A model generated the notes under the pieces. That model did not search any database. It saw only the letters and a program-made list of their open reading frames with translations, and was not told the origin of the DNA. Made by a program: the position numbers and the translations under genes. 64,000 nucleotides of DNA from Rhizobium sp. WYJ-E13 (GTDB lineage Bacteria; Pseudomonadota; Alphaproteobacteria; Rhizobiales; Rhizobiaceae): positions 4,286,228-4,350,227 of the forward strand of contig NZ_CP076853.1 in the NCBI RefSeq assembly GCF_018987265.1. The letters are read 5' to 3'. Shown piece after piece: positions 19,214-27,721 of the stretch; within the stretch, counting starts at the first letter, position 1; every line of letters starts with the position of its first letter.

Positions 19214-19267
19214 ATCGCGAAACTTGCGAGCGATCGAATATGTTTCGCTCGCACCGGGACAAAAACT

Positions 19268-19293
19268 AAAGCCGGTTCGAAAGGACCGGCTTT
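19268..19293. terminator. Shared bidirectional terminator after uppP
   Basis: Perfect 9-bp stem AAAGCCGGT / ACCGGCTTT with an 8-base loop. The T-run on the + strand and the A-run giving T on the - strand allow it to end both uppP and the convergent small gene at 19297-19449. Confidence 0.75.
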
Positions 19294-19296
19294 CTG

Positions 19297-19449
19297 TTAG
19301 TGGGTAATGGAGGCCGTCGAGCAGGGATCGACGCCGTAGGCCGGCGAGCAACCGCCCTTCACCGCTGCAACGGAGCCCGGCGCAATGAAGGAGCCTGCGA
19401 GGATGACCAGTGCCGCACACGCAAAAAGAAGCGCGATTGACTTACCCAT
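19297..19449 (-). CDS. Small secreted Cys-containing protein, 50 residues
   Basis: An open frame of 50 codons from ATG 19449. The protein begins MGKSIALLFACAALVILAGS, a basic start and hydrophobic core typical of a Sec signal or single membrane anchor, followed by a short mature part VKGGCSPAYGVDPCSTASITH with two cysteines nine residues apart that could form a disulphide. AAAGG lies about nine bases upstream. The frame stops exactly beside the hairpin shared with uppP. I do not recognise a family. The signal-like start, codon use like the neighbours, and the terminator make it likely real. Confidence 0.6.
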   Translation of the reverse strand: MGKSIALLFACAALVILAGSFIAPGSVAAVKGGCSPAYGVDPCSTASITH

Positions 19450-19680
19450 TAGAAATAGCCTTTCACAGTGATTGCCGCACGCCTGCGAGGCGCTTGAGTC
19501 TGTCTGAAGACGCGCGGGGGTGTTTAGTCAGTGGAATAGCAAATAGCAATAAATGTTCCTGCTAAATTTGGTGTTAACTCCACTAAATTTCCTATGCGTC
19601 TTTTATGCAACGTAACCCACTATGAAACGCGCCATAACACGCTGGGCTTGCGCCAGATTTGCATCTCACGAAAAGAAAAA

Positions 19681-19709
19681 CGCCGCCCGTGAAACTTCAC
19701 GAGCGGCGC
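19681..19709 (-). terminator. Rho-independent terminator of the pmtA-pyrF operon
   Basis: On the - strand the RNA can form a 12-bp stem GCCGCTCGTGAA / TTCACGGGCGGC around a single-base loop region, followed by GTTTTTC. It lies just after the stop of the NDUFA9-like gene at 19732. Confidence 0.75.
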
Positions 19710-19731
19710 TTGAACTGTCGACTATCTATTA

Positions 19732-20712
19732 TCAGGCAGCCTTGCCGGAGCCGGTATACTGGCCGTGCGGGCGGTACTGCACAAGGTAGGATTCGAGCAC
19801 CGAAGTCGCCATCGTCGGCGTTATGCCGAGGCCCTTGAGCGTGCGGCCTTCAGCTTCGGCTTCCTTCGAAACGACATTGTCATGCTTCAGCAGCTTAACC
19901 TGATCCGGTGTGATCGGCGGTGTGATGAACGGCACCAGCGAAGCTATGCTGCCGATCAGCGATGCGATGCCGAAGGGAAGGGAAATGAGCGGGTTCTTGC
20001 GAGCCGTGACCTTCAGCATGGTCTCAAGACATTCACGGAAGCTCAGGACTTCAGGGCCGCCGAGCTCATAGATCTTTCCACCTTCGATCTTGCCGTCGAC
20101 GGCGCGGGCAACGGCCTCGGCGACATCTTCGACGTAAACCGGCTGGAACTTCGTCTTGCCGCCGCCGACGAGCGGCAGCACCGGGAACATGCGCGCCATG
20201 TTGGCGAACTTGTTGAAGAAGCTGTCTTCCGGGCCGAAGACGATAGATGGACGGAAGATCACTGCGTCCGTCTTAATAGACAGAATGGCTGCTTCCGCGC
20301 GGCCCTTGGTGCGGCCGTAACTGGACTGCGAGCCGGAGTTTGCGCCAATAGCCGAGAGGTGAGTGAGCGTCGCACCGGCATTGCGGGCGGCTTCAGCCAC
20401 CGCACGGCCGCCAAATTCCTGCACGGCATCGAACGTGTTGCGGCCGCTCTCGAAGAGGATGCCGACGCAATTGATCACGTGGTCGGCACCTTCGACGGCG
20501 CGGTCGATCGAATTGCGGTAGCGCAGGTTGGCCTGAACGAAGGAGATCTGGCCGACATTGCCGAGCGGCTGCAGGAAGCCCGCGAGATCGGGGCGGCGAA
20601 CGGCGACGCGGATACGGTAGCCGCGCTTGGCCAGCACACGCACGACGTGTCTGCCGATGAAGCCGGACCCTCCGAACACGGTGACGAGCGGCGGCAGGTT
20701 GGCAAGGGTCAT
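19732..20712 (-). CDS. Complex I NDUFA9-subunit-family atypical SDR
   Basis: A 326-residue NAD(P)-binding protein. PLVTVFGGSGFIGRHVVRVLAKRGY is the Rossmann glycine motif; VEGADHVINCVGILFESGRNTF and GRTKGRAEAAILSI match the atypical SDR group of the mitochondrial complex I accessory subunit NDUFA9. Bacterial members are thought to bind NADPH, perhaps in respiratory complex assembly or quinone metabolism; this one is 110 bp after the DUF1330 gene and ends at a strong terminator, so it is likely the last gene of the pmtA-pyrF unit. The true function is not known. Confidence 0.85.
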   Translation of the reverse strand: MTLANLPPLVTVFGGSGFIGRHVVRVLAKRGYRIRVAVRRPDLAGFLQPLGNVGQISFVQANLRYRNSIDRAVEGADHVINCVGILFESGRNTFDAVQEFGGRAVAEAARNAGATLTHLSAIGANSGSQSSYGRTKGRAEAAILSIKTDAVIFRPSIVFGPEDSFFNKFANMARMFPVLPLVGGGKTKFQPVYVEDVAEAVARAVDGKIEGGKIYELGGPEVLSFRECLETMLKVTARKNPLISLPFGIASLIGSIASLVPFITPPITPDQVKLLKHDNVVSKEAEAEGRTLKGLGITPTMATSVLESYLVQYRPHGQYTGSGKAA

Positions 20713-20822
20713 GGCAGGCTCCTCGAAAGGCTTTGGAATGCTGTGGTGGATTTCGTCTTAGCCGAATCCCGGCGCGACGAAAAGGGCCATCGCGCCGCAG
20801 TTCTTACCCGTTCGAAACTGGT

Positions 20823-21110
20823 TCAGATGCCTTCGACGACGACCATTTCGGCATCGGCCACCTCATGGCGGATTTTTGCGGCGATCTGGTATTCCGGCGA
20901 ATTATAACAGTCGACGGCATGCTGCATCGAGGGAAATTCGATGACGACGTTACGGGCGCGCGCCTTGCCTTCAAGCTCGGTGATTGCGCCGCCGCGGGCG
21001 AGAAAGTTCGCACCGTATTTTTCAAAGGCTGGCTTTGCAGCCGCGACATAATCCTTGTAGCGCTCGAGGTCGCGCACATCGACGCGGGCGATCCAGTATC
21101 CCTTGGCCAT
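20823..21110 (-). CDS. DUF1330 small dimeric ferredoxin-like-fold protein
   Basis: A 95-residue protein. MAKGYWIARVDVRDLERYKDYVAAA, the middle block FLARGG and the C-terminal AVDCYNSPEYQIAAKIR are the standard DUF1330 pattern (alpha-beta barrel dimer). No activity is established for the family. It lies 24 bp after pyrF on the same strand, so it is probably co-transcribed. Confidence 0.9.
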   Translation of the reverse strand: MAKGYWIARVDVRDLERYKDYVAAAKPAFEKYGANFLARGGAITELEGKARARNVVIEFPSMQHAVDCYNSPEYQIAAKIRHEVADAEMVVVEGI

Positions 21111-21134
21111 TGTTGTCCCCTTTCAGCACATGTG

Positions 21135-21842
21135 TCACCGGTTTGCCGGCCAGAGCGCGGCGACCATTTCATTGAGGATTGCACGCGCTGCTTCCCGCGG
21201 TTCCGGTGCCTTGACGATCGGGCGGGCGACGACGAGATGGGTGGACCCGGCCTTCAGTGCATCCTTAGGCGTCATGACCCGCTTCTGGTCGCCCTTTTCG
21301 GCGCCCGTCGGGCGGATGCCGGGTGTAACGATCGCCATATCAGGGCCGACGATCTCGCTAACAGCAGCGGATTCCTCGGCGGAGCAGACGATGCCGCCCA
21401 TACCGGCAGCACGCGCCTGTTCGGCGCGGCGCGCGACCAGTGCCTGCGGATCATATTGATAACCAGCCTCGACGAGGTCCTCGGCATCCATCGAGGTCAG
21501 CACGGTCACGCCGAGCAGGCAGAGGCCGGAGCCTTTCGCCGCCTCGACCGCGGCCTTCATCGCTTTCGGATAGGCATGCAGCGTCAGCATCGACATGCCC
21601 ATCTTGGCGATGTTTTCGACGCCGGATGCGACCGTGTTGTCGATGTCGAGCAGTTTCATGTCCAGGAAGATCTTCTTGCCGCTGGCGGCAAGGTCGCGGG
21701 CAAATTCCAGCCCGCCGGCAAAGACGAGCTGGTAGCCGATCTTGTAGAAGAGAATGTCGTCGCCGAGCGTGGAAACCAATCTTTCCGCTTCGCCAATCGT
21801 TGGAACATCCAGCCCCACGATCAACCGCTCGCGTGCGTCCAT
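21135..21842 (-). CDS. pyrF: Orotidine 5'-phosphate decarboxylase
   Basis: Makes UMP from OMP, the last step of de novo pyrimidine synthesis. The 235-residue protein carries the type I signature [15 protein letters not shown] near residue 58 (Asp-x-Lys-x-x-Asp catalytic array) and the phosphate-binding [14 protein letters not shown]. It starts with RLIVGLDVP, the first strand with the conserved Asp. It follows the phosphatase-like gene by 6 bp and precedes DUF1330 by 24 bp. Full length. Confidence 0.97.
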   Translation of the reverse strand: MDARERLIVGLDVPTIGEAERLVSTLGDDILFYKIGYQLVFAGGLEFARDLAASGKKIFLDMKLLDIDNTVASGVENIAKMGMSMLTLHAYPKAMKAAVEAAKGSGLCLLGVTVLTSMDAEDLVEAGYQYDPQALVARRAEQARAAGMGGIVCSAEESAAVSEIVGPDMAIVTPGIRPTGAEKGDQKRVMTPKDALKAGSTHLVVARPIVKAPEPREAARAILNEMVAALWPANR

Positions 21843-21848
21843 CTCAAT

Positions 21849-22430
21849 TCATCCCCGCCAGTCTTCGATGGGTGTCCAGTCGCATGATAAGCGGCGATCT
21901 GCAAGGCCGAAAGCATAGAGATTGCCACCGCCGCCCGGCTGATCTCCGTCGCGCACTATCGGCGTGCCCATCAGATGGCACTTGAGCAGCGTTCCGACGC
22001 CGCCATGGCCAACGAAGGCAATCGGTGCATTTTGATCATGCGAAGAGAGGATCGCTTCGACCGCCGAGACGATGCGGGCTTGCGCATCGACAGCTCGTTC
22101 CCAGCCTCTGAAGCTCTCCTGCGGATGGGCGAAGAACCAGTTGGCAGCCTCTTCGAACTTGTCCGGCGGCAGGAAGCCGGTAGCAGTACGATCATTCTCG
22201 TGCATGCCATGCACGATCTCGATTTTCGCACCCGAAGCTTCGGCAAGGATTTCCGCAGTCTCGATCGCTTTCGTCTCGTCGCTGGAGACGATGCGGGTCA
22301 GCCGATTCGCCCAGTCGCTCGACGCAGCCTTGCGGGCACGTTCGGCACCGATGTCGGAAAGACCCCATTTGGGAACGGGAACCTGGGGGTCGATCTTGAC
22401 CTGCGGGTGAGTGATATAAAGTCCAAACAT
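21849..22430 (-). CDS. Histidine phosphatase superfamily-like protein with altered RHG motif
   Basis: A 193-residue protein of the phosphoglycerate mutase-like fold. The N-terminal strand reads LYITHPQV where the family has R-H-G: the phospho-accepting His is kept, but Arg is Thr and Gly is Pro. The later core SSDETKAIETAEIL has Lys in place of the usual Arg, while FVGHGGVGTLL keeps the second catalytic His. It may be a phosphatase with changed specificity or a non-catalytic relative. It begins on the base next to the pmtA stop and precedes pyrF by 6 bp, so the three are one unit. Confidence 0.82.
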   Translation of the reverse strand: MFGLYITHPQVKIDPQVPVPKWGLSDIGAERARKAASSDWANRLTRIVSSDETKAIETAEILAEASGAKIEIVHGMHENDRTATGFLPPDKFEEAANWFFAHPQESFRGWERAVDAQARIVSAVEAILSSHDQNAPIAFVGHGGVGTLLKCHLMGTPIVRDGDQPGGGGNLYAFGLADRRLSCDWTPIEDWRG

Positions 22431-23024
22431 TTATCCGCGCCGATAGATCCAGAGTTGGGCTGGAGGAATATTGCGCACGATGAAATCAAAATGATGAATG
22501 CTGTAGCGATCGGGATTGGCGACGATTGGCGACACCGCACCATAGGAGATCTGCACGAATGGCCGGCCCGCCGGCATGCGGTCGAGCAGGTTTTCGAGAA
22601 GCGAGATGCGCGCCTGCATCGGGAAGTTCAGGAGCGGTATGCATGAGATGGCGCAATCGAACCTCTGATCCCGAAGTGAGCCGAGCGTCCTGTCGAGATC
22701 GAAAGCATCGCCGTTGACGAAGGTCACGCCTGGATAGAGGCGAAGGAGATGCTGGTAAAAGTCTGTCGAATATTCGATGGCGACGAGCTTTTCCGGTTTC
22801 ACGCCATGGGCAAGGATCGCCTTGGTGATGGCTCCGGTGCCAGGGCCGAGCTCGAGGACAGGCAGGTCCGAATGCGGATCTGCGACACTTGCCATCTTGC
22901 GGGCGGTGATCGAGGAGGTTGGAATGATGGAGCCGACAGTCTTCGGCCCCTGCATCATGCCCTTGAAGAAGCGGATCTCCTCGTCAAACTTCCTGCCGAG
23001 CCGTTCCTTGAGCCGCAATGCCAT
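22431..23024 (-). CDS. pmtA: Phospholipid N-methyltransferase (rhizobial type)
   Basis: Methylates phosphatidylethanolamine three times with S-adenosylmethionine to give phosphatidylcholine, a major membrane lipid in rhizobia needed for symbiosis. The 197 residues match the Sinorhizobium-type enzyme: DEEIRFFKGMMQGPKTVGSIIPTSS at the start, SAM-binding VLELGPGTGAITKAIL near residue 57, and NGDAFDLDRTL. This type is distinct from the Rhodobacter type. It heads a leftward operon with a phosphatase-like gene and pyrF. Confidence 0.95.
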   Translation of the reverse strand: MALRLKERLGRKFDEEIRFFKGMMQGPKTVGSIIPTSSITARKMASVADPHSDLPVLELGPGTGAITKAILAHGVKPEKLVAIEYSTDFYQHLLRLYPGVTFVNGDAFDLDRTLGSLRDQRFDCAISCIPLLNFPMQARISLLENLLDRMPAGRPFVQISYGAVSPIVANPDRYSIHHFDFIVRNIPPAQLWIYRRG

Positions 23025-23135
23025 ACAATCCTCCCGTACCTGCCGTTCAACTTTCCCTTAATTGCAGGAGGGTGATGCAAAAACAAGAGGCCATGTCGCG
23101 ATCAGAAAAGTTTCGACAATAAATGCGACGCGCGC

Positions 23136-24254
23136 TTAGACGCGCATCGGCATCAACACGTAGAGGGCGTCGTCACCGGCGGTGTCGCGCACGAGTGTCG
23201 GTGAACCGGCGTCCGCCAGCAGGAAGATCGCTTCGTCGCCGGAAAGCTGCGCGGTGATATCGAGCAGATACTTGGCGTTGAAGCCGATTTCCATCGGATC
23301 CGTATCGTAGCCGACGGCGACTTCTTCCGTAGCGCTGCCGGAATCCGGGTTGTTGACGGTGAGCAGCAGCTGACCATCGGAGAGCGCGAGCTTCACGGCG
23401 CGGCCGCGCTCGGAGGAAATCGTCGAGACGCGGTCGACGGCCTGGGCGAAGCTCGTGCAGTCGACGCGCATTTCCTTGTCGTTGTTGGTCGGGATGACGC
23501 GCTGATAGTCCGGGAAGGTGCCGTCGATCAGCTTCGAGGTCATGACGATGGAGCCGATGGTGATGCGGATCTTGGCGTCGGAGACTTCGACGGTGACGAT
23601 CGCATCCGGCACATCGACGAGCTTCTGCAATTCTCCGACCGTCTTGCGCGGAATGATGATACCCGGCATGCCTTCCGAGCCGGAAGGCGCATCCACATCG
23701 GCGCGGGCCAGACGGTGGCCGTCGGTCGCGACGGCGCGGAGCTTCAGGTCGCCATTGCTTTCGATCGTGTGGAAGAAGATGCCGTTCAGATAATAGCGGG
23801 TTTCTTCGGTGGAGATCGCAAACTGTGTCCGGTCGATCAGCATCTTCAGGTCGCTTGCCTTCAGCTTGAAGGAGTGCGTGAAGGTACCGGCCGTCAGATC
23901 AGGGAAGTCGGATTCCGGCAGGCACTGCAGCGAGAACTTCGAACGGCCCGACTGGACATTCATCGAGCCCCCGTCCTGCGTGGTCGCGAGCAGGACTTCC
24001 GCGCCATCGGGAAGCTTGCGCACGATATCGTAAAGGAGATGGGCGGGAACGGTGGTGGCACCCGCCTGCTCGACATTGGCAGGCGTCGCTTCGGTAATTT
24101 CGAGATCGAGGTCGGTCGCCTTCATGTCGAGGCTCTGGCCGTCCGCCTTCAAAAGCACGTTGGACAGGATCGGGATCGTGTTGCGGCGTTCGACCACGCG
24201 ATGCACGTGGTTCAGCGACTTCAAAAGGTTTGACCGCTCAATAGTAATACGCAT
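23136..24254 (-). CDS. dnaN: DNA polymerase III beta sliding clamp
   Basis: Ring-shaped processivity factor that tethers polymerase III to DNA. The 372 residues start MRITIERSNLLKSLNHVHRVVERRNTIPILSNVLL and end with YVLMPMRV, both strongly conserved; three similar clamp domains follow each other. In this lineage dnaN is not adjacent to dnaA. It stands alone, with 110 bp to pmtA and 238 bp to the divergent rsmI; the intervening segment has no gene I can support. Confidence 0.97.
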   Translation of the reverse strand: MRITIERSNLLKSLNHVHRVVERRNTIPILSNVLLKADGQSLDMKATDLDLEITEATPANVEQAGATTVPAHLLYDIVRKLPDGAEVLLATTQDGGSMNVQSGRSKFSLQCLPESDFPDLTAGTFTHSFKLKASDLKMLIDRTQFAISTEETRYYLNGIFFHTIESNGDLKLRAVATDGHRLARADVDAPSGSEGMPGIIIPRKTVGELQKLVDVPDAIVTVEVSDAKIRITIGSIVMTSKLIDGTFPDYQRVIPTNNDKEMRVDCTSFAQAVDRVSTISSERGRAVKLALSDGQLLLTVNNPDSGSATEEVAVGYDTDPMEIGFNAKYLLDITAQLSGDEAIFLLADAGSPTLVRDTAGDDALYVLMPMRV

Positions 24255-24492
24255 GGGATGCTACCGCTTTCGACCTTTATTGTCCGGGCGCCTGCAAGCG
24301 CCGCGTCACTGCTTTCCCCTTTGGGAGAGGGGAGTGGACGGGCAAAATGGCAGAACTTTGCTGGCGATTGCAAGAGGTATGGCTGTCCACAGGCCTGCAA
24401 ATGCCGTTTTGCAGTGCAATGCTCACAGAAATTGCGCCCCTTGTCGAAGTGACACCACTCGCCCATAAAGGGCAGAGCCCGGCGGGACGAAA

Positions 24493-25416
24493 GTGAGTGA
24501 CATGACGGAAGAGACGACAGCGGAAACCGGCGCCCGGCGCGGCTTTCGCCTGCACAATATTGCGGTGCCGGCGCGCCCGCTCGAATCGGCTCTCTATCTC
24601 GTCGCCACACCGATCGGCAATCTCGGTGACATCACGCTGCGGGCGCTGGAAACACTCGCCGGTGCCGATGTCCTGGCCTGCGAAGATACCCGTGTTACCC
24701 GCGTTTTGCTTGATCGTTCCGGCATCCAGAATCGCCCCTTCGCCTATCATGAGCACAATGCCGATGAGGCCGGGCCGCGATTGCTGCAGGCGCTCGAAGC
24801 CGGCAAGTCGGTGGCGCTTGTCTCCGATGCCGGCACGCCGCTCGTTTCCGACCCCGGCTATCGGCTGGCGCAGCAGGCGATCGAGATGGGCTACCGCGTT
24901 ATCCCCATTCCCGGTGCTTCGGCGCCACTTGCCGCCCTCGTCGGTTCAGGCCTGCCGAACGATGCCTTTCTCTTTGCCGGCTTCCTGCCGACCAAGGACA
25001 AGGCGCGCCGCGATCGGCTCGCGGAATTTGTAGCCGCACCTGCCACGTTGATTTTCTTTGAATCACCCCATCGCATTGGCGCGACGCTGCTGGCCGCTGC
25101 CGATGTGCTCGGCGCCGAACGCGAGGCGTCGGTCTGCCGCGAACTGACGAAGACCTATGAGGAATTCCGCCGTGGCACGCTTGCCGAGCTCGCAGCCCAC
25201 TATGAAGAACATGACAATGTGAAGGGCGAGATCGTGCTGGTGATCGGCCCGCCGAAAAAGCGGGCCGCTACCGAAGCCGACGTCGACACGGTTCTCGCCG
25301 ATCTCTCAAAAGACCTGCCGACTGCGAAGGCCGCAACCGAGGCTGCTCGCTTGACTGGTCTGCCGCGCAAGGTGCTCTACCAGAAGCTCCTCGACATGAA
25401 GGCGGAAAATGGCTGA
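24493..25416 (+). CDS. rsmI: 16S rRNA ribose 2'-O-methyltransferase RsmI
   Basis: SAM-dependent tetrapyrrole-methylase-like enzyme that 2'-O-methylates C1402 of 16S rRNA. The 307 residues contain the family landmarks LYLVATPIGNLGDITLRAL near residue 32, ACEDTRVTRVLL, LVSDAGTPLVSDPG and IPGASA. The GTG at 24493 has GGGACG at good spacing; the ATG at 24502 is an alternative that removes three residues. An extra N-terminal 25 residues precede the domain. It overlaps the YraN gene by 8 bp. Confidence 0.95.
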   Translation: MSDMTEETTAETGARRGFRLHNIAVPARPLESALYLVATPIGNLGDITLRALETLAGADVLACEDTRVTRVLLDRSGIQNRPFAYHEHNADEAGPRLLQALEAGKSVALVSDAGTPLVSDPGYRLAQQAIEMGYRVIPIPGASAPLAALVGSGLPNDAFLFAGFLPTKDKARRDRLAEFVAAPATLIFFESPHRIGATLLAAADVLGAEREASVCRELTKTYEEFRRGTLAELAAHYEEHDNVKGEIVLVIGPPKKRAATEADVDTVLADLSKDLPTAKAATEAARLTGLPRKVLYQKLLDMKAENG

Positions 25417-25777
25417 CGGCGAGGCGACGCTCCGCAGAAGAAAGGCGCTGCGCCGCGGCTGGACGGCGGAATATATTGCCGCCATTTTCCTGATGCTGAA
25501 AGGCTACCGTATTCTCGCCCTGCGGCACCGGACAAAGCTCGGCGAGATCGATATTATCGCCCGCAAGGGGGATCTGGCCGTCTTTGTCGAGGTCAAGGCG
25601 CGCGCCGACGAAATGGGCGCGGTGGATGCCGTCTCCTATGGCTCACAAAAGCGTATCCGGGCCGCAAGTGATCTCTGGCTTGCCCGTCAGCGGGACTATG
25701 CCCAGCTCTCACAGCGCTATGATATCGTTGCGATATTGCCGGGGAAGCTGCCCCGTCATTTCCCGGACGCTTTCTAG
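25409..25777 (+). CDS. YraN/UPF0102 endonuclease-like protein
   Basis: A 122-residue protein of UPF0102. GEIDIIARKGDLAVFVEVKAR near residue 45 is the E-x-D...E-x-K nuclease-like core shared with Holliday-junction resolvase-type folds. Function is not established. The pairing rsmI-yraN is conserved in many proteobacteria, and here the genes overlap by 8 bp, indicating one transcript and possible translational coupling. Confidence 0.92.
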   Translation: MADGEATLRRRKALRRGWTAEYIAAIFLMLKGYRILALRHRTKLGEIDIIARKGDLAVFVEVKARADEMGAVDAVSYGSQKRIRAASDLWLARQRDYAQLSQRYDIVAILPGKLPRHFPDAF

Positions 25778-25911
25778 GGAGGCGCTAAATTCCGCAGGCG
25801 CCTAAAACTGGCGAACAAGCTTTCGTTAAAGTTTTAGCGTCTGCTTGAACGGGCTTTTATGACTCTTTTGCTATCCACAGCGCAGCTAGGGGTAGCAACT
25901 GGGGGTAATTC

Positions 25912-26415
25912 ATGGCCTGGAAGATGATGCTTGCAACAGCCGCAGCGACGGCTGCGCGGTCGGTGCCTTATGCCGCGTTGAAGCCATCAGGCAAATCTTT
26001 CGTCGCGCAGGCAAGCGACCGGATGGTGCTGAAGCCGACGCCGATCAATCCGGATTGGATCATCAGCGGCAATCCGCAGGCGCGCACGGCGGAACACTCC
26101 CGCGGCCATGACGAAGCCTCGCTAACGGCGATCTGGGATTGCACATCAGGTGAATTCCGCTGGCGTTTCGGATGGGACGAGACGGTGATGATCCTCGAAG
26201 GCGAGGTGCACGTCACCACCGAAGACGGCCTAGAGCGTACACTGCAGGCGGGCGATGTCGCTTTCTTCGCCGGCGGCACCTGGGCGAACTGGCGGGTCGA
26301 CAATTACGTCCGTAAGGTCGCCTTCCTGCGTAAGCCTTTCCCAAAGCCGCTCGCCATCGCCTACCGCCTGCGCAACCTCTTGCGCAACAGCGGCGGTACC
26401 GGCATCGCCGCCTGA
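25912..26415 (+). CDS. Cupin-domain protein (EutQ/DUF861-like)
   Basis: A 167-residue protein with a single cupin barrel: FRWRFGWDETVMILEGEVHVTTEDG and LQAGDVAFFAGGTWANWRVDNYVRKVAF match the cupin_3 (DUF861) pattern with ILEGE and the Gly-Asp turn. The first about 40 residues are Ala-rich. These proteins are often of unknown function, some linked to ureidoglycolate or ethanolamine metabolism. It precedes gshB by 96 bp on the same strand. No substrate is apparent. Confidence 0.82.
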   Translation: MAWKMMLATAAATAARSVPYAALKPSGKSFVAQASDRMVLKPTPINPDWIISGNPQARTAEHSRGHDEASLTAIWDCTSGEFRWRFGWDETVMILEGEVHVTTEDGLERTLQAGDVAFFAGGTWANWRVDNYVRKVAFLRKPFPKPLAIAYRLRNLLRNSGGTGIAA

Positions 26416-26511
26416 CAATAGCGCCCGCGGAAACATCCGAAGCCATTGATTGCCGTTGCGTTTGATGCCTGACCGACCTACATCTGGGCGTCATCAGCTC
26501 AAGGGACGGAA

Positions 26512-27459
26512 ATGGCCAAGGTTAAGAACGTAGCGGTCCAGATGGACCATGTCTCCGGCATCAATATCGCAGGTGATTCCACTTTCGCCATGAGCCTCGA
26601 AGCGCAGGCGCGTGGCTACAATCTCTTCCACTACACACCCGAACGCCTGAGCTTCCGCGACGGCAAGCTCTATGCTTCCGTCGAGCCGATGGTGCTGCGC
26701 GACGTCAAGGGTGACTACTATGAGCTCGGTGCGCCCGAACGCGTCGACCTCTCGACCATGGATGTCGTTCTGCTGCGCCAGGACCCGCCCTTCGACATGG
26801 CCTACATCACCGCGACGCATCTGCTCGAACGAATCCATCCGAAGACGCTCGTCGTCAACGATCCGGCCTGGGTGCGCAACTCGCCGGAAAAGATCTTCGT
26901 CACCGAATTTTCCGACCTGATGCCGAAGACACTGATCACCAAGGATCCGGGCGAGATCCGCCGCTTCCGCGACGAGATGGGCGACATCATCCTGAAGCCG
27001 CTCTACGGCAATGGTGGCGCCGGCGTCTTCCATTCCACCAGGGATGACCGCAACCTGTCCTCACTGCTTGAAATGTTCGGCCAGCTCTTCCGCGAGCCCT
27101 TCATCGCCCAGCAATACCTGCCTGACGTGCGCAAGGGCGACAAGCGCATCATCCTCGTCAACGGCGAATTTGCCGGCGCCATCAATCGCGTCCCCGCCGA
27201 GCATGACAGCCGCTCCAATATGCATGTCGGCGGTCGCGCCGAGCCGACCGAACTGACGGCGCGCGAAAAGGAAATCTGCGAGCGCATCGGCCCCGCTTTG
27301 CGCGAACGTGGCTTCCTGCTCGTCGGCATCGATGTGATCGGTGACTACATGACCGAAATCAACGTGACCTCGCCGACCGGCATCCGCGAGGTGAAGAAGT
27401 TCGGCGGCGCCGATATCGCAAGCCTGTTATGGGATGCCATCGAGCGCAAGCGCAGCTAG
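26512..27459 (+). CDS. gshB: Glutathione synthetase
   Basis: Joins gamma-glutamylcysteine and glycine with ATP to make glutathione in the cytoplasm. The 315-residue ATP-grasp protein shows the family order: [29 protein letters not shown] at the start, [44 protein letters not shown] and [23 protein letters not shown] near the end. Full length. Glutathione supply matters for rhizobial redox balance and symbiosis; the GST at 17444 and GFA protein at 50617 are users elsewhere in the window. Confidence 0.97.
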   Translation: MAKVKNVAVQMDHVSGINIAGDSTFAMSLEAQARGYNLFHYTPERLSFRDGKLYASVEPMVLRDVKGDYYELGAPERVDLSTMDVVLLRQDPPFDMAYITATHLLERIHPKTLVVNDPAWVRNSPEKIFVTEFSDLMPKTLITKDPGEIRRFRDEMGDIILKPLYGNGGAGVFHSTRDDRNLSSLLEMFGQLFREPFIAQQYLPDVRKGDKRIILVNGEFAGAINRVPAEHDSRSNMHVGGRAEPTELTAREKEICERIGPALRERGFLLVGIDVIGDYMTEINVTSPTGIREVKKFGGADIASLLWDAIERKRS

Positions 27460-27721
27460 GTAATTTTAGCAAAACCGTGCAGGGGTTATGCGCCCGGAGT
27501 TGTGTAGAAACAATGAGATAGAGAATTTCCGCGATTCGATGAAAATGGAAATGCGCTAAGTGTTCCGCCTTTGATCGCCTTCGTTCCGGCTTTACAACCG
27601 ATCGCAATCTGATTGCAGCGGGTAGCTGAATTCGTTCGCTTATCGTTCTTGTTTTATTCCAAATTCCATGCCAGATTGTGACCGCCTTCATAGGTGGGGT
27701 GTAGAGGTTTCGGGGCAGGGC

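Noticed and set aside
25871..25879. DnaA-box-like CTATCCACA before the cupin gene
   Set aside because: Isolated 8/9 match, expected by chance in a window this size; no cluster or AT-rich unwinding element.
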